64,000 nucleotides of DNA, taken from contig NZ_CP036525.1 in the NCBI RefSeq assembly GCF_007741535.1, forward strand, positions 3,286,001 through 3,350,000. Direction: 5' to 3'. The translations under genes and the position numbers were made by a program. The DNA comes from Rubripirellula lacrimiformis (GTDB lineage: Bacteria; Planctomycetota; Planctomycetia; Pirellulales; Pirellulaceae). Of this stretch, positions 1 to 9,078 are shown one piece after another. The notes beneath the pieces are model-generated. The model did no database searches, was not told the DNA's origin, and saw only the letters and a list, made by a program, of their open reading frames with translations. The stretch's first letter is position 1. Every line of letters begins with the position of its first letter.

Positions 1-2
1 GA

Positions 3-302
3 GATCACTATTGCCGGTCCTGGGAAATGCTCGGAATGCATGCGTTCGGACCGATCGTGAACGTCGACGACACCGACCCTCCCTACAGCAATACGCGGCG
101 ACTGATTTCGGCGGCGGATGTCGGTGGCGATGCCGGCAAGGCTCACTCTTCCGTCGTGCCGGGCAGGGCATCCCCCAAGAATAAGAAAGGGGAGTTTCTG
201 TTCGAACCGGTGTGGCGATATCTGTACACACATTCGGTCGACGAAGTTGGTGCACCAACCCCCGAAGACAGTGATTGCCTGCGCGAACACGTCAAGTACT
301 AA
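3..302 (+). CDS. C-terminal part of an unrecognised protein (gene starts before the window)
   Basis: The frame is open from the window edge to the stop at 300-302, and its third codon positions are strongly GC-rich, as in the coding genes nearby, so it is probably the last ~99 codons of a longer gene. In-frame ATGs at 27 and 36 could start a short protein, but the open frame upstream makes a truncated longer gene more likely. The visible part is hydrophilic with no membrane segment and ends near 'WRYLYTHSVDEVG'. I do not recognise the family. The 66-bp repeat array begins within about 70 bp of the stop. Confidence 0.5.
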   Translation, partial: DHYCRSWEMLGMHAFGPIVNVDDTDPPYSNTRRLISAADVGGDAGKAHSSVVPGRASPKNKKGEFLFEPVWRYLYTHSVDEVGAPTPEDSDCLREHVKY

Positions 303-372
303 CGCTGTGTCAGTCCGGAAGTGCCGGTGCACGACCTGCGCCGCCGCGTGACCCCGCACCGCCCCAACCCGT

Positions 373-940
373 AGCGCAAGTCGCCAAGACTTTCGGCCCA
401 CCCCAGGCTGAGCCGTTTGGGCGATCGCCCCAACTCGTAGCGCAAGTCGCCAAGACTTTCGGCTCACCCCACGCTGAGCCGTTTGGGCGATAGCCCCAAC
501 TCGTAGCGCAAGTCGCCAAGACTTTCGGCCCACCCCACGCTGAGCCGTTTGGGCGATCGCCCCAACTCGTAGCGCAAGTCGCCAAGACTTTCGGCTCACC
601 CCACGCTGAGCCGTTTGGGCGATCGCCCCAACTCGTAGCGCAAGTCGCCAAGACTTTCGGCCCACCCCACGCTGAGCCGTTTGGGCGATAGCCCCTACTC
701 GTAGCGCAAGTCGCCAAGACTTTCGGCCCACCCCACGCTGAGCCGTTTGGGCGATAGCCCCAACCCGTAGCGCAAGTCGCCAAGACTTTCGGCCCACCCC
801 AGGCTGAGCCGTTTGGGCGATCGCCCCAACTCGTAGCGCAAGTCGCCAAGACTTTCGGCCCACCCCACGCTGAGCCGTTTGGGCGATCGCCCCAACTCGT
901 AGCGCAAGTCGCCAAGACTTTCGGCCCACCCCACCCGAAT
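373..940. repeat. 66-bp tandem repeat array, nine units
   Basis: Units begin with AGCGCAAGTCGCCAAGAC at 373, 439, 505, 571, 637, 703, 769, 835 and 901, an exact 66-bp period with few substitutions. Because 66 is a multiple of three, all units stay in one frame, which creates long spurious open frames. The array fills the intergenic space and also encodes the last residues of the minus-strand gene ending at 695. Each unit joins a core also found at 6.6-8.6 kb with half of the palindromic element seen at 1010-1072. Confidence 0.95.
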
Positions 941-3940
941 TTCCGTATGGACCGGCGGACCGCAGATCGTCACGGCCTGTCGATCAAACCCCGTTTCGAA
1001 TCTGAACGTGAGCCGTTTGGGCGATAGCCCCGGTTCTTGGGCGACGAAACCGAGGCTATCGCCTAACGGCTCATTCATCGAAAAACCGCCAACCGTTCCG
1101 CCCTTCACTCCAACGGCTATTGGAGATTCCGATTCGCCCGGCTTGATTCTTCCCAATTCGTTGATCACTCGCAACGCATCCAATGCCGTCACATTCTGGT
1201 CGCCGTTTTGGTCGTAGTACACGCCCGGCCATGACGTGACGCCTAACGGGTCGTCCAGCAGACCGTCGTCCGAATTTCGTGACGACCCGAGTTCATTGAT
1301 GATCACCAACGCGTCCAGGGCCGACAGATTTCCATCGTTGTTGATATCGCTGGGCCGCAAAGAGTTCTGCCAAGGTCGCTGGAAATTCAGGGTCAGTTCG
1401 GCTGACGAATTTTCGTTCTCGGTCGGGGAAGCAATCTGCCGTGCGGCGCCCGACGAAGTGCTGAGCGATGTCAGTCGCCACTGCGAAAAATCGACAACCG
1501 ATAGCGTGTCGTTCTGGTCACCCACAATTTCCAGTGATCCCAGGATTCGATCGGATCCGAATTCGGCTGACCCGATTTGAAACAGGTCCGCCCCGCCCTG
1601 CCCCGACGCCGTGATCCGCACACCGACCGGCAGATCCAAAATTTCGATGATGTCGTCGCCGTCCGCGGTGCTGACCTGCCACTCGGCGGCGCGGGTTGCG
1701 CTGTCTAGTGCGCTGATCGAAACCGTTTGGCGGGTGCCGATTGCAGAGATCCCAAACGAATGGCTGGGCGATGCCGTGGTGATCGTGAAACCGCTGGACA
1801 AGACGATTTGATTGACACCGTCCGCTGGGACTGCATCGTCTTGAACGCCTATGACTGCGTCGTCAATGTCGAACTGCCACTGGCGTCCATTGGCGCTAGA
1901 CGTATCGACGATTTCGCTGACACCGGTGAACGATAGGTTGGTCGATGGCGGGTCGCTCTGGTTCGCTAGACCAAACGTTGCCTGGATCACGCCGGTTTGG
2001 TCGTCCAAGCTGGCATCGATCTCGTTGATATCCGAGCCGACAAGATGAAGGATGCCGCCATGAACTTCCGTCGATTCAAATCCATTGAACCGGACGGGCA
2101 CGTCGATCGGGCCACCATCAAAGTCAATGGTCAATGTGTTGGCGTCCAGCGATCCCGTGATCAGTATGTCGGTCACCTGGCCAATGTCAATCGAATCGAT
2201 CACGTCGTCGGTGTCCGAGTTGCGAATCACCCAATTGCCCCCCGCGCGTGCCAGGGTGATTCGAGCGGCGCTGGATGCAATGGCCCATTGGGCCGGTTGG
2301 ACGACAGTGGATGTGAACGAAATAACGATCCGCTGATTGTCGTCTGCATCTTCTGAACCGTCGCCGGTTGGGCCACTGACTTGGACATCGATTTCGACGT
2401 TGCCCTGGTAGGCGTCCGGGACAGTGACGGTCAGTTCGCCAGTGGCGGCATCGATCGAGGCTAGGACGTCCGACGGCGACCCGACGACGCTGGCCGAGTA
2501 GACCACGGGATCGTTTTCGATATCGACGCTGGCCAACTGGATCGTCATCGGTACGCCACTGGTTCCGGACAACGGTTGCGGGATCGGCAACAGGAACGGT
2601 GGGCTGTTGACTGTGTCCGCGATGACCGTGACTTCGACGGTTTCAGAGTATTCGTTCCCGTCCTGATCGGTCACGGTGAATGTGACCGATGTCGTGCCGG
2701 TCTGCAGCCCCGTCGGCCTTAACATCACGACGGCGTTTTCGGTATCGTCGAAGACCTCCATCATGTCGATTCGAACGTCGAATATCGGGCGGTTCTGGAC
2801 TCCATTGTTGACGGCGGTCTCGCTGATGGATTCACGGACGTCGAACCCTTCGACCAATTGGCCGAAGACCGAGTGATTGAAATCTAAGAAGCGAGTGGGA
2901 GTTTCGGTGATGAAGAACTGAGAGTCGTTGGTGTCATCGTCGCGTTTGGCGAACGACAAGACGCCTTCGCGGTTGTGTTGCAGTTCAGGGTGAAAGTCGT
3001 CGTCGAAATCGGGAAGAGACGATCCGCCGGCTCCGGTGCCGGTGGGGTCGCCTGCTTGGATCACAAAGTCATCGACAACACGGTGGAAAGAAATCCCGTC
3101 ATAGAATCCCTCTTGCGCAAGCTGAATCACTCGACCCGACGCGGTCGGTGCACGCTGTTCGAACAACTCGAACACCATGTCGCCGTAGCCTTCCATGTCG
3201 AAACGGATCGATCGATTTCCGCTCGGCACCGTTGCATCGATCAGGCTGGGATCGGCAACCGATACGGTGACCGTCAGCGGGCCGCCATCCGGGTCGAAAG
3301 CGTCGATGGGAACATGCAGCGGGCTGCCGGTTTGGACGACCAGGTTCCCGATCGCTTCGAATGTCGGGAGGTCGTTCTGCGGGATTGGAATGCCAGCAGC
3401 GGTGGCCAGGGTTTCCAGTGTCTGAGGGCCGACCAACTCGGTTCCGTCGGTAAATTTCCAGGTCGGGATCGACGTGATGCCTTCGGCCAAACCGATCTCG
3501 TTCAAGGTTCGTTGAGGCGTCGATACGTCAACGTAGTTCAGGTCGTTTCCCCCGTCGCCGAAGGCCTGTTGTTGCTGGGTGCATGGGGCACACCAGGCGG
3601 CGCCGAACAGGATAGCGCCGGCATCGCGAAGGTCCTTGGCAAATTGGACCAGATCGACCGGCAGTTCACCCTCGGCCGAATCATGGGCAGCACTGGCCTG
3701 CATCGGCCAAGCGACTTCGGGATGGTCGCTTGTGGGGGAAGTCGCCGAATGCGCCTGCAGGGGCGCGATGCCGGCCGCCAACGACGGTACCTGTGTGATG
3801 GGTGCGACTGGCAACACGGCAGCTGAATCCAAGCCGGCGGTCAGCATTCGACGGTTTTCAAGCGTCTCGAAATGCAAAACCTTGCGTCTTCGCTGCCGGC
3901 TAGCACGGCCTGCTGCGAGATGTTTAGGAGAAGGCGTCAA
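695..3940 (-). CDS. Secreted thioredoxin-like / cyclophilin-type peptidyl-prolyl isomerase with dockerin repeats
   Basis: A 1081-aa secreted or surface protein. Residues ~24-35 (FETLENRRMLTA) are the planctomycete LEPR-like N-terminal signal after a basic stretch. A thioredoxin-like segment follows, with the CAPC active site at C117/C120. A cyclophilin domain spans ~244-395 (HRVVDDFVIQAGDPTGTG, and QFFIT). Cadherin/Ig-like regions come next, then a paired dockerin type I at about 875-945 (DINNDGN and DQNGDQN calcium loops, INELG). Trx plus cyclophilin suggests oxidative and prolyl folding outside the cytoplasm (inference). The last ~80 residues are four copies of a 22-aa peptide translated from the 66-bp repeat; the stop exists because one unit carries a TTG-to-TAG change, and five more units lie beyond it. 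The native C-terminus was probably soon after the dockerins. Confidence 0.85.
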   Translation of the reverse strand: MTPSPKHLAAGRASRQRRRKVLHFETLENRRMLTAGLDSAAVLPVAPITQVPSLAAGIAPLQAHSATSPTSDHPEVAWPMQASAAHDSAEGELPVDLVQFAKDLRDAGAILFGAAWCAPCTQQQQAFGDGGNDLNYVDVSTPQRTLNEIGLAEGITSIPTWKFTDGTELVGPQTLETLATAAGIPIPQNDLPTFEAIGNLVVQTGSPLHVPIDAFDPDGGPLTVTVSVADPSLIDATVPSGNRSIRFDMEGYGDMVFELFEQRAPTASGRVIQLAQEGFYDGISFHRVVDDFVIQAGDPTGTGAGGSSLPDFDDDFHPELQHNREGVLSFAKRDDDTNDSQFFITETPTRFLDFNHSVFGQLVEGFDVRESISETAVNNGVQNRPIFDVRIDMMEVFDDTENAVVMLRPTGLQTGTTSVTFTVTDQDGNEYSETVEVTVIADTVNSPPFLLPIPQPLSGTSGVPMTIQLASVDIENDPVVYSASVVGSPSDVLASIDAATGELTVTVPDAYQGNVEIDVQVSGPTGDGSEDADDNQRIVISFTSTVVQPAQWAIASSAARITLARAGGNWVIRNSDTDDVIDSIDIGQVTDILITGSLDANTLTIDFDGGPIDVPVRFNGFESTEVHGGILHLVGSDINEIDASLDDQTGVIQATFGLANQSDPPSTNLSFTGVSEIVDTSSANGRQWQFDIDDAVIGVQDDAVPADGVNQIVLSSGFTITTASPSHSFGISAIGTRQTVSISALDSATRAAEWQVSTADGDDIIEILDLPVGVRITASGQGGADLFQIGSAEFGSDRILGSLEIVGDQNDTLSVVDFSQWRLTSLSTSSGAARQIASPTENENSSAELTLNFQRPWQNSLRPSDINNDGNLSALDALVIINELGSSRNSDDGLLDDPLGVTSWPGVYYDQNGDQNVTALDALRVINELGRIKPGESESPIAVGVKGGTVGGFSMNEPLGDSLGFVAQEPGLSPKRLTFRFETGFDRQAVTICGPPVHTEIRVGWAESLGDLRYELGRSPKRLSVGWAESLGDLRYELGRSPKRLSLGWAESLGDLRYGLGLSPKRLSVGWAESLGDLRYE
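1010..1072. repeat. Palindromic dispersed element (module A) inside the dockerin gene
   Basis: An imperfect palindrome: GAGCCGTTTGGGCGATAGCC on one side and GGCTATCGCCTAACGGCTC on the other, with CGGTTCTTGGGCGACGAAACCG between. Related copies occur at 12865-12890, 42531-42597, 47823-48013 and 51622-51676. Here it is translated as part of the gene ending at 695, downstream of the dockerins, which indicates insertion into the 3' end of a coding region. Confidence 0.8.
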
Positions 3941-4183
3941 TGGAGTTCAGGAAAACGGGGCCAGCGGATTGGGGGGCGTCAGCAATGAAGTTCGTCAATT
4001 CTAGTCACTGTCGCAATAGGCTTTTTGATCCCGCGGTTGCCATGCCGGATCGGTCGCGGCGATGAATTTGCAAAACGGTACAGGAAATAGTCGGTTTGCC
4101 GATTGTTTTCCTGGGCGGCGACAGTACATTTCGCAAATGCGCCTTTGCATTCTCCCTGAATCAATCCAGCCTTTGCCCCGTCA

Positions 4184-6568
4184 ATGACAACAACTCACGC
4201 CTGTCTTTCTTCCTTTCCTTGGTTTGCAAAGATGGCAAAAGTGAGCTCGGCGGTTGTGCCCGCTTGCTTCTGTGCCAAGCCGCCCCTTGGCTGGATGGTT
4301 CTATTCGTTTCGATCATCACGGCGGCGAGTGTTCCCGCACCGGATGCGAGTGGCCAAGATTGGTTGGCGTGGCGCGGTCCACACAACAACGGCACGGTGG
4401 ACCAAGGTGGTTTGATCGAACGATTCAATCCACGTGGGGGACCCGACAGCGGCGTCGTTTGGAAAAGCGAACAAGGGGCGGGAATCTCGACTCCTGTTGC
4501 GATGAACGGTCGCCTATTCACGATCACTCGCCATCAGCCGGGAACGCCGACCGAGGCCGAGAAGGTGGTGTGCTTGGATGCCGAATCGGGCCAACTTGTA
4601 TGGGAGAATGTCACCAATGTCTTTCTGTCGGATGTGCCGGCTGAACGCGTCGGCTGGTCCCATGTTGCCGCCGACAAACAGACCGATTCAGTCTTTGCGA
4701 TGGGCGCGTGCTGCTTGCTAAAGTGCATCGACGCGGACACCGGTGACACGCGGTGGAGTCGATCGCTGAGCGAAGAATTTGGGATGCTTAGCACCTACGG
4801 TGGCCGAACCAATACGCCGGTGATCTTCGATGATCTGGTGATCATCAGCGGGGTGACGACGGGCTGGGGCGATGACGCGCAGCCGGCGCATCGATTCTTA
4901 GCGTTCGATAAAATCAGCGGCGAATTGATTTGGAAGACTGCCACCCGCACGTTCCCCGAGGACACCACCTACAGCACGCCTGTGTTCGGTGTCGTCGCGG
5001 GGAAGGGTGTGATGGTATCGGGCTCGGGAGACGGTTCGCTATACGTGTTCGATCCGCGAACCGGCGCTCGCTTGGGCAGTGTCCAAGTTTCGCGCCGCGG
5101 CGTGAACACGTCGCCTGTGATCTCCGATGACGGTCGCGTCTTCATTGCACATGGCGAGGAGAACCCGACCGGTACGTTGATGGGCGCGGTCGTGGGTGTC
5201 GATCTGGACGGATTGGCGTCGGGATCGACTGGATCGGAACTATGGCGGACCGAAGAATTGATTGTCGGCAAGAGTTCGCCGCTGTTGGTGGGTGATCGAT
5301 TGTATGTAGTGGAGGACTCGTCTCGGCTGCACGTTCTTGACGCCGATACCGGCACCGAGATCGGTGAACCGTTGAAACTGGGCACATCGATGCGAGGCAG
5401 CTTGATCTTTGCCGACGGTAAGATCTACGCGTGCACCGCCACGGGTTACTTCTATGTCTTGCGCCCGTCGACCGATGGCGTGGAAGTGGTTTCCAAGACG
5501 CGATTGCCCAAAGGACATGACGTCGGTGGATCACCAATCGTGGCCTTCGGGCGAATCTATTTGCCAACCACCGGCGGAATCTTCTGTTTGGCAACCGAGG
5601 CGGCGGCGAACGTTTCGCCAGATTCGGCGGATGGCCCAGCTGCTAATGAATCAGCTGCTAATGAATCAGCTGCTAATGAAGCGGCCGTCGACGAAGCGGC
5701 CGTCGACGAAGCTACCCCAGTCGCATCCGATTTGGAGGTGACGCAGTGGCAGATCGTTCCGGCCGAAGCGATCGTGCAGCCCGGGCAGCACATGGTCCTG
5801 CGTCTGATTGGTTACAACTCGGCTGGGCGAGCGGTCCGCGAATCCCAACCATCGGTTCAGTGGACCGTCGACGGGGATGGAGCGATCGATGAAAACGGGA
5901 ATTTGACGGTCGGCGATTCATCCCACCACTCTGCGTTGACGATCAAGGCCGTCGTCGGGGATGCAGTGGCCACTGCCCGCTATCGGATCATCCCTGCCCT
6001 GCCCTGGAATTTCGATTTCATCGACGGGCAAGTTCCGATCACGTGGATCGGGGCCCGCTATCGGCACGAGGCTCGCCAGATCGACGGAAATCACGCGATC
6101 GTGAAGATCACCACGATTCCCAAGGGAACACGGAGCCAGACTTGGTTCGGATCACCCGAAATGAGCGACTACACGGTCACCGCCGATGTTCAGGCGGCCG
6201 CTGGCAACGCCAAGTTGCCGGACATCGGATTGATCGCCCAACGCTACACGATGGACTTGATGGGGGAATCCCAACAGCTGCAGATCCGGACCTGGTCGGC
6301 TCAGCTGCGAATGGCGAAGAGCGTTCCCTTTCAATGGACCGCGGGAACGTGGTATCGGTTGAAGTTTCGTGCAGCCAACGAAGACGGCAAGGCAGTGCTG
6401 CGGGCAAAAGTTTGGCAGCGAGATTCGGACGAGCCCGAGAAGTGGACTCTGGTCGCAACCGACGATTCCCCCAATTTGACCGGCAGCCCCGGTCTATTCG
6501 GCAATTCAACCAATGCCGAGATCGTGATAGGGAACGTCGCCGTCGATTCCAATGCTGGCGAACGCTAG
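4184..6568 (+). CDS. Secreted PQQ-like beta-propeller protein with C-terminal lectin-like domain
   Basis: A 794-aa exported protein. The propeller (roughly residues 60-470) starts at DWLAWRGPHNNG, the typical opening of planctomycete PQQ/BamB-like proteins, and shows repeated blades such as 'VVCLDAESGQLVWE' and 'YVFDPRTGARLG'. A linker of 15-bp tandem repeats (AANES / AVDEA, ~485-510) joins it to an Ig-like segment and a C-terminal region (~590-794) resembling the DUF1080/concanavalin-like fold. Starts at 4184, 4232 and 4295 are all possible; the hydrophobic signal segment follows 4295. No redox partner gene is adjacent. The enzymatic role is unknown; blades alone do not prove a dehydrogenase. 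Confidence 0.8.
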   Translation: MTTTHACLSSFPWFAKMAKVSSAVVPACFCAKPPLGWMVLFVSIITAASVPAPDASGQDWLAWRGPHNNGTVDQGGLIERFNPRGGPDSGVVWKSEQGAGISTPVAMNGRLFTITRHQPGTPTEAEKVVCLDAESGQLVWENVTNVFLSDVPAERVGWSHVAADKQTDSVFAMGACCLLKCIDADTGDTRWSRSLSEEFGMLSTYGGRTNTPVIFDDLVIISGVTTGWGDDAQPAHRFLAFDKISGELIWKTATRTFPEDTTYSTPVFGVVAGKGVMVSGSGDGSLYVFDPRTGARLGSVQVSRRGVNTSPVISDDGRVFIAHGEENPTGTLMGAVVGVDLDGLASGSTGSELWRTEELIVGKSSPLLVGDRLYVVEDSSRLHVLDADTGTEIGEPLKLGTSMRGSLIFADGKIYACTATGYFYVLRPSTDGVEVVSKTRLPKGHDVGGSPIVAFGRIYLPTTGGIFCLATEAAANVSPDSADGPAANESAANESAANEAAVDEAAVDEATPVASDLEVTQWQIVPAEAIVQPGQHMVLRLIGYNSAGRAVRESQPSVQWTVDGDGAIDENGNLTVGDSSHHSALTIKAVVGDAVATARYRIIPALPWNFDFIDGQVPITWIGARYRHEARQIDGNHAIVKITTIPKGTRSQTWFGSPEMSDYTVTADVQAAAGNAKLPDIGLIAQRYTMDLMGESQQLQIRTWSAQLRMAKSVPFQWTAGTWYRLKFRAANEDGKAVLRAKVWQRDSDEPEKWTLVATDDSPNLTGSPGLFGNSTNAEIVIGNVAVDSNAGER

Positions 6569-6570
6569 TG

Positions 6571-8640
6571 TTCGCAAACGTCGTAGCGGAAGTCGTCAAG
6601 ACTTTCGTCAGCCATGTCGAATCCGAAACTCTTGACGATTTGCCGATCTAGTGAGCCGTGATCGCGCGAGCGGCCGGGCATTTTCCGTTGTCAGTCGCCT
6701 CACGGCCAGCGGCACTCTGAATCGACGCAAATGATTTGCGCCAGAAAGAGGTTCGAGTCAAACGTCGTAGCGGAAGTCGTCAAGACTTTCGTCAGCCGTG
6801 TCGAGTCCGAAACTCTTGACGATTTGCCGATCTAGTGAGCCGTGATCGCGTGAGCGGCCGGGCATTGTCAGTTGTCAGTCGCCTCACGGCCAGCGGCACT
6901 CTGAATCGACGCAAATGATTTGCGATCGGGAAGAAGTTTGCGTCAAACGTCGTAGCGGAAGTCGTCAAGACTTTCGTCAGTCATGTCGAGTCCGAAACTC
7001 TTGACGGTTTGTCGATCTAGTGAGCCGTGATCGCGTGAGCGGCCGGGCATTTTCCGTTGTCAGTCGCCTCACGGCCAGCGGCTCTCTGAATCAACGCAAA
7101 TGATTTGCGCCGGGAAGAAGTTCGAGTCAAACGTCGTAGCGGAAGTCGTCAAGACTTTCGTCAGTCATGTCGAGTCCGAAACTTTTGACGGTTTGTCGAT
7201 CTAGTGAGCCGTGATCGCGTGAGCGGCCGGGCATTTTCCGTTGTCAGTTGCCTCACGGCCAGCGGGTCGCTGAATCGACGCAAATGATTTGCGCCGGGAA
7301 GAAGTTCGAGTCAAACGCCGTAGCGGAAGTCGTCAAGACTTTCGTCAGTCATGTCGAATCCGAAACTCTTGACGGTTTGTCGATCTAGTGAGCCGTGATC
7401 GCGTGAGCGGCCGGGCATTTTCCGTTGTCAGTTGCCTCACGGCCAGCGGCACTCTGAATCGACGCAAATGATTTGCGCCGGGAAGAAGTTCGAGTCAAAC
7501 GTCGTAGCGGAAGTCGTCAAGACTTTCGTCAGTCATGTCGAGTCCGAAACTCTTGACGAGTTGTCGATCTAGTGAGCCGTGATCGCGTGAGCGGCCGGGC
7601 ATTGTCAGTTGTCAGTCGCCTCACGGCCAGCGGCTCTCTGAATCGACGCAAATGATTTGCGCCGGGAAGAAGTTCGAGTCAAACGCCGTAGCGGAAGTCG
7701 TCAAGACTTTCGTCAGCCATGTCGAATCCGAAACTCTTGTCGAGTTCCGCTACCCGAAAACCGAAGTGCTCGTCCAAACGCATGGCGAGCGGCTCTCTGA
7801 ATCGACGCTAATGATTTGCGCCGGGAAGAAGTTCGAATTGAACGTCGTAGCGGAAGTCGTCAAGACTTTCGTCAGCCATGCCGAATCCGAAACTCTTGAC
7901 GAGTTCCGCTACCCCAAAACCGTAGTACGCGTCCAAACGCATGACGAGCGTCTCGCTGAGTCGACGCAAATGATTTGCGCCGGGAAGAAGTTCGAGTCAA
8001 ACGTCGTAGCGGAAGTCGTCAAGACTTTCGTCAATCATGTCGAGTCCGAAACTCTTGACGAGTTGCCGATCTAGTGAGCCGTGATCGCGTGAGCGGCCGG
8101 GCATTGTCAGTTGTCAGTCGCCTCACGGCCAGCGGCTCTCTGAATCGACGCAAATGAGTTGCGCCGGGAAGAAGTTCGAGTCAAGCGTCGTAGCGGAAGT
8201 CGTCAAGACTTTCGTCCGTCATGTCGAATCCGAAACTCTTGTCGAGTTCCGCTACGCGAAAACTGAGGTGCTCGTCCAAACGCATGACGAGCGTCTCTCT
8301 GAATCAACGCAAATGATTTGCGCCGGGAAGAAGTTCGAGTCAAACGTCGTAGCGGAAGTCGTCAAGACTTTCGTCAGCCATGTCGCGTCCGAAACTCTTG
8401 ACGAGTTCCGCTACGCGAAAACCGAGGTGCTCGTCCAAACGCATGACGAGCGGCTCTCTGAATCGACGCAAATGAGTTGCGCCGGGAAGAAGTTCGAGTC
8501 AAACGTCGTAGCGGAAGTCGTCAAGACTTTCGTCAATCATGCCGAATCCGAAACTCTTGACGAGTTCCGCTACCCCAAAACCGTAGTGCACGTCCAATCG
8601 CACGGCCAGCGGCTCTCTGAATCGACGCTAATGATTGGCG
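6571..8640. repeat. Tandem array of 184-bp and 159-bp repeats, twelve units
   Basis: The core TCGTAGCGGAAGTCGTCAAG recurs at 6581, 6765, 6950, 7134, 7318, 7502, 7686, 7845, 8004, 8188, 8347 and 8506. Intervals are 184 bp (once 185) or 159 bp. The two unit types share the ~75-bp core and the right part (AATCGACGCAAATGATTTGC) but differ in the middle: long units carry a block with GAGCGGCCGGGCATT, short units a block with CCGCTACCCCAAAACCG. Long units hold stops; short ones are open in one frame and create spurious ORFs. It directly follows the stop of the PQQ-like gene. Confidence 0.95.
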
Positions 8641-8649
8641 CCGGGAAGA

Positions 8650-8787
8650 AGTTCGAGTTCGAGTTTAAGTTCGAGTTTAAGTTTGTGTCGTGCCAATCAA
8701 TACGCCAAAAAACTTAAACTCGAACTCGAACTCGAACTTGAACTCGAACTTTTCTTCTTCTTCTTCTTCTTCTTCTTCTTCTTCTTT
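8650..8787. repeat. Long hairpin of GTTCGA/GTTTAA hexamers followed by a TTC microsatellite
   Basis: The left arm (8650-8685) is built of GAGTTC and GAGTTTAA hexamer variants. The right arm (8711-8750) is its complement built of CGAACT/CTTAAA hexamers, with about 25 bp between. A run of roughly eleven TTC triplets follows from 8752. Such simple-sequence hairpins are rare in bacterial chromosomes. The hairpin abuts the last 159-bp unit, which ends in GAAGTTCGAG, so the arm may have grown by slippage from the repeat end. The next ~290 bp (8788-9078) lead to the sugar transporter and contain nothing else recognised. Confidence 0.9.
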
Positions 8788-9078
8788 CACTCCTGTTCTC
8801 GACGCAAATACTGCCAGTACCCGTCGATCGAGTTGCACCGTCAACTTCGATTCCAAGTCCTAGCGATTTCTGCCCGGACTCGGTGGCAGGGCGAATCGTG
8901 TGATCGCACTGTCGCCTGTGCATCAAAAAATGCGACCCTTTCCCGATTTTCTTCGTCACGCTCGTGTAGCGAGTCCTTCCAGCGGCTAGCCTTAGCGGTT
9001 CGGCGGATATGTTTTTTCGCTTGATCATTCGATCGCGACCGCCTGTTACTGATCCGCGACTAAGGAAGAGAAGAATCG

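Noticed and set aside
310-915. A 201-codon minus-strand open frame
   Set aside because: It is an artefact of the 66-bp tandem repeat (a multiple of three) read in a frame different from the dockerin gene; it has no start context or non-repeat sequence.
4429-4442. TTCAATCCACG in the PQQ-like gene as another repeat-like element
   Set aside because: An 11-base match inside a coding region without stem or handle context is expected by chance.
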